A stretch of 64,000 nucleotides of DNA from Amborella trichopoda (Eukaryota > Streptophyta > Magnoliopsida > Amborellales > Amborellaceae): the NCBI RefSeq assembly GCF_000471905.2, contig NW_006499364.1, positions 6,268,250-6,332,249 on the forward strand, given 5' to 3'. This document shows positions 58,701 through 64,000 of the stretch, piece by piece. Numbering within the stretch: the stretch's first letter is position 1; every line of letters starts with the position of its first letter. A model generated the notes under the pieces. It saw nothing but the letters and a program-made list of their open reading frames with translations. It made no database searches and was not told the DNA's origin. The position numbers and the translations under genes are program-made.

Positions 58701-61700
58701 TATTATTCTAAAACACCCAGTTCCAAAAACAAATATTCAATAACACTATTAGTTTTGGTACCAGAGGTTGCAATCAAGTTTGGCCCCCCTTGTTTCTTTT
58801 TTGAAATGTAACTTTTTTAAGAACTCAAAATAAAGTTTTTCAGGTTTTTTGTTTTTTTTGGATGTGAAATTATATTGCTGGGGGTGTCGCATTGACCTGG
58901 TTCGTAGTCTAACTGAAAATATTTCAAAACTTTGTGAGACACCTCAAGCTGCCATATTTCATATCTGACGGCTATGAGTGATTGTGACCTCCTTGTACTA
59001 ATGGTAACTGGTCTTACAGTATGCAATCCCTTTAGCTATTTGGCTAGTTTTGAATATAAACTTATTTCTGCTCATGAAGTATTATCACAATTGATAATTT
59101 TCTCAGGGGAACCTTCATGCGGTTCTCTATTGTTTCAGGTGTGTGCGCCTAGCTCGTTTTGAAAATGACAGGACGATATCTTTTATACCACCTGATGGGT
59201 CTTTTGATTTGATGACATACAGACTGAATACTCAGGTATTGATTGCCATTGATGCTAGTACTACCCACTCATCTGTTTTTGTGAGTGACCGGTGCTCATG
59301 AAATAAAAGGGTGACTTTATTTGTGTGTACAGGTGAAGCCTCTTATATGGGTGGAAGCTCAAGTTGAAAGGCATTCAAGAAGCCGTATAGAGATAATGGT
59401 GAAGGCACGGAGTCAGTTCAAGGAGCGAAGGTAGATGCTGCCCTCGATGCTAACATCACCCTTATGACGCTTCTTTTGGCTATATCTTTTCGACAAGTAT
59501 GCTGCTAATCCAGTGAACCATGAACAACCTACATCCATTGGGTGATAATTGATCATTGCAATGATGGATGGAGTAAAAGTGGGATGACCGACTCTGGTTT
59601 CCCATAGTCCGTTTGATTGCAGTATACTTGTATCTCTCTGATGACCAGGGTGGAGACATCTAGAATAGCTACTTTCTGAAATTGCATTCATTTGTTTTGA
59701 TGCAGCACTGCTACAAATGTTGAAATAGAGTTGCCTGTACCTTCTGATGCTACTAATCCTAATGTGAGAACGTCCATGGGCTCTGCTACATACGCACCTG
59801 AAAAGGAGGCATTGCTTTGGAAAATAAAATCCTTTCCAGGTGGCAAGGTGTGTTTAACTTGCATGCTTTTTCCCTGATTTCTCTATCATCTGATTGGAGG
59901 CACCGTAGACTAGTACTTCTTAAGGAGTAGCCAATAACTTTTGGAGAACTTGGGCTGATTTTGTCCCCGAAGTTTGCATTTCTGATATGCTTTAGATTGA
60001 TCTCTATAGTGTCTTTGTAGGAGCATATGTTGGGGTCACAATTTAGTTTTCACTTGGGCTGATTTTGTCCCCAAAGTTTTCACTTCTTGTGTGGTTCAAT
60101 ATTAATTTTTTAGGAGTATATGTTGAGGGCACAATTTAGTCTTCCAAGTATCACAGCTGAAGAAGCAACTCCAGAGAAAAAAGCTCCGATACGTGTGAAG
60201 TTCGAGATTCCTTATTTCACTGTATCTGGGATACAGGTATGTAATTCCTTTGTGTTTTCTTTGTACTCTTCTAATGTATTGGGATTTTCATGGTGGCTAC
60301 TTTCTTTATCTGCAATTCTGCTAACGGTTTTCTTTTCTTGGATTGTTTATTCAATGTATGAGAACTGAGATTGTAGTGATACATAATAGTGCGTTGGAAA
60401 CACATCAAAATCATGCTTTCGAGCTTAATGCCTTATATTTCTAAGTTGGTTAATACTCCAAAGTGGGAAGGTGTTTGGGAGACACAAAACACCTTCAAGA
60501 TTTGATGTAAAAGTAAGGCATTTTACATTAAGTTCAAAAGGGTTCAAAAGGCCTTTTTTGTTTCAACCGTATGACCCCCTGGAAATGCCATCAAGCGTTG
60601 CAGGCAGGACATTCTGCAGTAGCCAATCCCAAATGAAGCCTAAACAATTCCTCCTGAATAGTCATGGTTGTGGTCTAGGGTCTGAATTTTTTTTCATTAT
60701 TTGCTAATTTCCGATTTTGTTTCATTTTGGCACAAGGTTGAAAAACACTTCAGTAAGAGCCCTTGGCAGTCGAATAATAAGCTTTGTGACTATAGAACTT
60801 TTAGTCATAAGAGATGTCACCTGCCAATCCATGGTTAAACAGGGATGGAGAAAGAGGGGATCAAGCATTCAATGTCATGGGTCTCGTTCTCCATCATAGT
60901 CCGACCATTGTGGTAACCTGAATAGAAAAAAAGGAGTGCAGCCATTGGTTGCACGGTGGTTCTCTTAACTATGATTTTCTGTAGTCATAAGTATATTGTA
61001 GTATAGTTGCCCTTTTAAAAACTTAACGCAATGTCATATTACAATGGCAATGGGCATTTGCCTCCCAATAGAGTTTCTCCAATTTTGAAGTGTAGAAATT
61101 GAATGATTGTTCTGGTACATCAATAGGAGTAAACATTCCATATTTTTTCTAGAGGTAATTAGCACATATATTCTGTAGTCGAGGTACTATCTTTGCAGCT
61201 TCAAATGGGAAGGATGACAGGATAAGTCATGGTCATCAAATGTGTGATATAGACTTGATGCTCTGGGGGGTCCACTGCACTGTGCAGCTTGAATTCAAAG
61301 AATAACATGAATATGTGATTTATGTGATATGTAGCCATTTTAATTTAAAACTTGCGTTTAATATATCTTCTGTCTCAATCCCTGATAGCCTGATAGCATG
61401 ATATACAATGCCAGAGTAGTGGTTTCTATTCTGTAATAGTCTAATGTAGTTAGCATGTAAAATAAATTAATCCATCCAATTCCTTAAGTAAAACACACAA
61501 GAATATGTATTATCCCGAGTATAATATGTAATATACGTCGGTTTCAAAGTATTATATCAATTATCAAATCAAAATCGAATGAATTTGGATTTCTAAATTT
61601 TAATCTCCTTGCCGCATTAAACCCTCAATTCCTTAGTAAATCTTCATTTGAAATCGTTCGAAATAATGTACAATTTAAACTCAAAACTTTTGCCCAAAGA

Positions 61701-63537
61701 AACCCCAAATATTATCGAAATCTTCTGGTACGATACAAAATTTGATTCCTAATTCCTAGACTTCAATCTTCTTAGAAGGATGGAAAATTATGCAACCCCC
61801 CCCTCCCTTTCTTTTTCCTCCTATTTTTCTCTCCACCACAAAAGAACCATCTCCCCACTGTTCCAGGGGGAAAAAGAATATGTTGCCTCTGCTTGTGTGT
61901 ATTTGTCTGCCCCTAAGTATTCACCTTCATAATTTGTCAATGCACCTGCATATGGGTTGGATGTGCCTGTATATGTGGGCACATTGTGATATCCCACTTA
62001 TGCATCATTATGCAGTTTGAGAACTTTGGTATAAGTAAAGGTTAACTGTCTAGAAATGGAAAAAGAAAAAAGAAAAAGAAAAAGAAAAAGAAAAAGAAAA
62101 AGAAGAAGATGATAATATGAGTAGAGGTTGATATATGTCTATTTTAAAAGCTAATAGGATGCACATGGGCAGCACTGACCTTTTTGTTTAACAATGATAT
62201 ATTTTTTTCGGTTCTTATTTAGTTTTTGTATTTGTTTAGTGTATCTTGGTTTGCTTGACAGAAGTTGATGATCTGATTTTTGCTGAGTTTTGTGGTGTAT
62301 GTATGTTTCTGATGTCCTACATGTGCTTGTACAAACAGAACTCATCTCTCATTCACTTAAGATCACTGTAGTCTCTATATGATATTTACTTTATGCCAAG
62401 TGACTGTTCACTCCTGCTATTGTACTTCCTTCTTAGTCAGTTGTCCGATATCGGTACCCATAGTTGATATTTACTACACGATTCAACTATTATCTTCAGC
62501 AAATCACTCCTTCGACCAAAAATGCCTTATTAATTGCTAGATCTTAGAACCATTACAAGGTTTTCTGCTTTTGAGATAAGGTTGCGCTGCAAAGGGCCAG
62601 TATATCATTGGGAAAAGTGGGGATGGGAGACCATTGCTTCTTTAGGGCCTGTTTGGATGACAATTGACTATCTGGAAGACCATCTCTCTACAATTAATAT
62701 ACTCTGGATGTGATATTCTATTAGTCATTGACTATCTGGAAGACCATCTCTCTACAATTAATATACTCTGGATGACATATTCTACTAGTTGTTTGGTACG
62801 TATCTTATATTTCATATAATATTATTTAATTAATTAACTTTTTCAGTATTTTCCAGCTATGTTTAGCTATTTTTGGCTAAAAAAATGCAATTTCAGCATA
62901 TTAACTTGAATAAAATAAAAACAAATTATTTAAAAAGATAATTTATATGTAAAACTTTCTATAAAAGTCTATAATTTTATTTCAGATAGCTTTATGATGG
63001 AGACTACCAAACAACTTATAGTTTCTTATCAGGATCAATTTTATTGAGATAGTGATTTAACACTGGTAATGATTACATCATACACGCCCCTTAGGTTACT
63101 CTCCAATTTTTCATTTGGCCCATTCTAGTCCTCATGTGGCTGTTGAAGACTAGGTGTTTAGACACTTTAATGGGCGTTGATGAGTGAGATGGCTTTTAGG
63201 GCTGCAAAATGCCTTACGTGTATCATCTACTTTGTCGACAATTGAAAGATGTGTGATTTTGTCAAGGATTTTTATAAAATACATTAAAATTGATCCAAGC
63301 AAGGAGGGAGGGGCTGTTGGTTGCTTCAATAGCATTATAAGTTTGGTCAGAAAATTCCAATTGTTTTGTATTTTGAAATGACACAAGAATCTTTGGAATG
63401 ATTCACTTCTGGTATAATTTGTCCTTTGTTTTATGTAGGTTCGGTACTTGAAGATTATTGAGAAGAGTGGTTACCAGGCCTTACCTTGGGTGAGATACAT
63501 AACAATGGCTGGCGAATATGAACTCAGGCTCATATAG
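49798..63537 (+). CDS. AP1M: AP-1 adaptor complex medium subunit (mu), 11 exons, apparently intact
   Basis: Coding exons: 49798-49926, 51482-51628, 52188-52250, 52467-52643, 52826-52929, 58519-58626, 59139-59235, 59333-59430, 59706-59847, 60114-60236, 63439-63537. All junctions are GT-AG and in frame: 1,287 nt, 428 residues plus TAG, exactly the length of Arabidopsis AP1M2/HAP13. The N-terminal longin-like part is MAGAASALFLLDIKGR...VYLMTASRQNCNAASL (residues 1-140). The linker and mu homology domain follow (about 160-428): SWRSEGIRYKKNEVFLDVVE, GMPECKLGLNDRVLLEAQG, CVRLARFENDRTISFIPPDG, KSFPGGKEYMLRAQF, IRVKFEIPYFTVSGIQVRYL and the C-terminus MAGEYELRLI. AP-1 mu binds YxxPhi sorting signals and, with gamma, beta and sigma chains, recruits clathrin at the trans-Golgi/early endosome; in plants it is needed for vacuolar and cell-plate traffic. 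Intron 5 is 5.6 kb and intron 10 is 3.2 kb because of insertions. Confidence 0.96.
52930..54849. other. First part of AP1M intron 5
   Basis: Non-coding. A 151-codon frame at 54,124-54,579 has no family I recognise and is probably a chance or transposon-derived frame. The segment 53,640-54,600 has the base composition of decayed coding sequence and may be part of the same LINE insertion. Confidence 0.4.
54850..55194 (+). pseudogene. LINE RNase H fragment in AP1M intron 5
   Basis: Shifting plus-strand frames give FDESSLGIF (for the usual FDGSSLGNP), GSVIRDGHDRILKIFPLAEG and RVTDTLLEGQ-like pieces of a plant LINE RNase H domain (IRDxxGxIL and VEGDS regions). It is cut at 55,195 by a hAT-like insertion. 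Heavily decayed. Confidence 0.5.
55195..56480. mobile_element. hAT-like non-autonomous element (1.3 kb) in AP1M intron 5
   Basis: Flanked by 8-bp repeats ATGCCTCT (55,187-55,194) and ATCCCTCT (56,481-56,488), 7 of 8 identical. Ends CATAGTTGTTGGAAACGCC and, on the other strand, CATAGTTACCGGAATC. Dozens of GGAATCGAGATTCC-like motifs, clustered towards both sides, look like transposase-binding subterminal repeats. The middle (55,680-56,100) is unique. No transposase. Confidence 0.75.
57080..58366 (+). pseudogene. Decayed LINE ORF2 3' end (zinc-binding RT domain) in AP1M intron 5
   Basis: Plus-strand pieces in several frames: LVNKTLLA with WRFVEALRS (the NxALLxKWLWRF region), EHLFIHCEFVHSVWN (typical zf-RVT motif, about 57,895-57,945) and FEGVEGKPQDIKDSF (about 58,135-58,185). 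It ends near an A-rich ATCAAAAATAAAAGCAAAA at 58,350-58,367. The domain order matches the C-terminal end of plant LINE ORF2. Confidence 0.6.
59948..60155. repeat. Tandem duplication covering the intron 9 acceptor and start of exon 10
   Basis: ACTTGGGCTGATTTTGTCCCC at 59,948 recurs at 60,052, and GAGCATATGTTGGGGTCACA at 60,021 mirrors the exon 10 start GAGTATATGTTGAGGGCACA at 60,114. The period is about 93-104 bp with indels. The first unit keeps a TTTGTAG acceptor (60,014-60,020). Confidence 0.8.
62060..62108. repeat. (GAAAAA)n microsatellite
   Basis: About seven AGAAAA units ending in AGAAGAAGA, within AP1M intron 10. Confidence 0.85.
62644..63090. mobile_element. Possible MITE with internal 64-bp tandem duplication
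   Basis: Starts GGGCCTGTTTGGATGA, a frequent plant MITE terminus. The minus strand near 63,090 reads GGGGCGTGTATGATG as a weak inverted counterpart. Inside, ATTGACTATCTGGAAGACC to CTGGATG is duplicated with period 64 (62,663-62,726 and 62,727-62,790). Boundaries tentative. Confidence 0.4.
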
Positions 63538-64000
63538 GCCAATTTATTAGTGTGAAAAGTAGTCCTCAAGCTTTAAAGAGATTCTCTCTCTTTGCCCATG
63601 AGTGAGAAGTCATCCTGAGTTTTAGGTGTGTTCAGTCACTTATCTTTATAGCTCTCTCTAATGTCCAATTTTTGTGATGTGGTTTGGCTTTTATAGTATT
63701 GGTTTTGTAAGAACGAATGGTTGATCAATGTTTCCTAGAAAGTTTTGTCAATTAAAATTCATTAATGGGGATCACTCTTAAATGGGTGCACTCTACCAGA
63801 CTACCACTCAGATTCCTCTTTCCTATTTCTTTGTTGAGATTCATGCTTTAGTGTCATGTACACTCCAAATTTCGGTGACATTCACTCACAGGTATGATAT
63901 TCCTTTTTGTGGTGAAACTTGCTTGGGCAGAGTTGAAACCTGGCCCGCATTCATACGGTCTTTTGATCCATATTACTCTTATGAAGAACTACTAAATACG
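63538..64000 (+). other. Probable 3' UTR and downstream region of AP1M
   Basis: Follows the TAG stop. TTGTAAGAACGAATGG near 63,705 could be the polyadenylation region, but no canonical AATAAA was found close by. No further gene recognised. Confidence 0.4.

Larger units (their letters stand above)
60237..63438. other. AP1M intron 10 (3.2 kb)
   Basis: No exon or recognisable protein domain. Contains a GAAAAA microsatellite, a 64-bp tandem duplication and a possible MITE, listed separately. Short open frames at 60,471 and 61,790 have no recognised domain. Confidence 0.5.

Noticed and set aside
60471-60899. Two open frames in AP1M intron 10 as possible extra exons
   Set aside because: The AP1M reading is already complete at 428 residues without them and they show no domain.

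Overview
This is a stretch of a plant (angiosperm) nuclear genome. It is AT-rich, its two host genes have many exons with GT-AG introns, and it is packed with Ty1-copia retrotransposons, plant LINE pieces with an RNase H domain, hAT- and Mutator-like elements and MITEs. No prokaryotic-style gene layout, rRNA, tRNA or CRISPR was seen. The species cannot be fixed from the sequence; both host proteins look like ordinary flowering-plant orthologues.

Left part (about 1-29.8 kb, minus strand): a SWD2/WDR82-type WD40 gene of the plant S2L/APRF1 family. Nine coding exons join in frame into 280 codons (exon 9 at 1,569-1,618; exon 2 at 10,823-10,923). The last exon, about 45-50 residues, was not found and probably lies left of the window. 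Exon 1 exists twice, at 18,948-19,022 and 29,691-29,765, because a segment of about 2.9 kb holding exon 1, part of a LINE and the LTR plus leader of a copia element was duplicated in tandem. The introns are swollen by insertions. Intron 7 carries a Mutator-like element (5,235-6,902) that has captured a piece of a pseudouridine-5'-phosphate glycosidase gene. Intron 1 carries a LINE fragment split by a copia element (11,363-16,923). The second duplication unit was later hit by a hAT-like element (19,202-20,878) and by another copia element (21,756-27,749).

Middle part (about 30-49.7 kb): no intact host gene. It holds a third copia element (30,511-36,871, minus strand, same family as the second). 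It also holds an inverted copy (37.15-38.99 kb) of the sequence around the Mutator-like element that lacks that element, so it preserves the empty site. The rest is AT-rich sequence with MITEs, a degenerate tandem repeat of about 435 bp, a family-4 glycosyltransferase pseudogene fragment (46.4-46.7 kb) and a 5'-truncated LINE with a poly(A) tail (46.8-47.5 kb).

Right part (49.8-63.5 kb, plus strand): an apparently intact AP-1 adaptor complex medium subunit (mu) gene. Its 11 coding exons join exactly into 428 codons, the family's usual length. Intron 5 (5.6 kb) contains decayed LINE pieces and a hAT-like element. Intron 9 contains a tandem duplication that copies the acceptor and first codons of exon 10 and so creates a decoy splice site followed by a stop.

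The two host genes have unrelated roles (histone H3K4 methylation and flowering versus clathrin-coated vesicle sorting). The window is most informative as a layered record of transposition and duplication, because three insertions can be compared with uninserted copies inside the same window.
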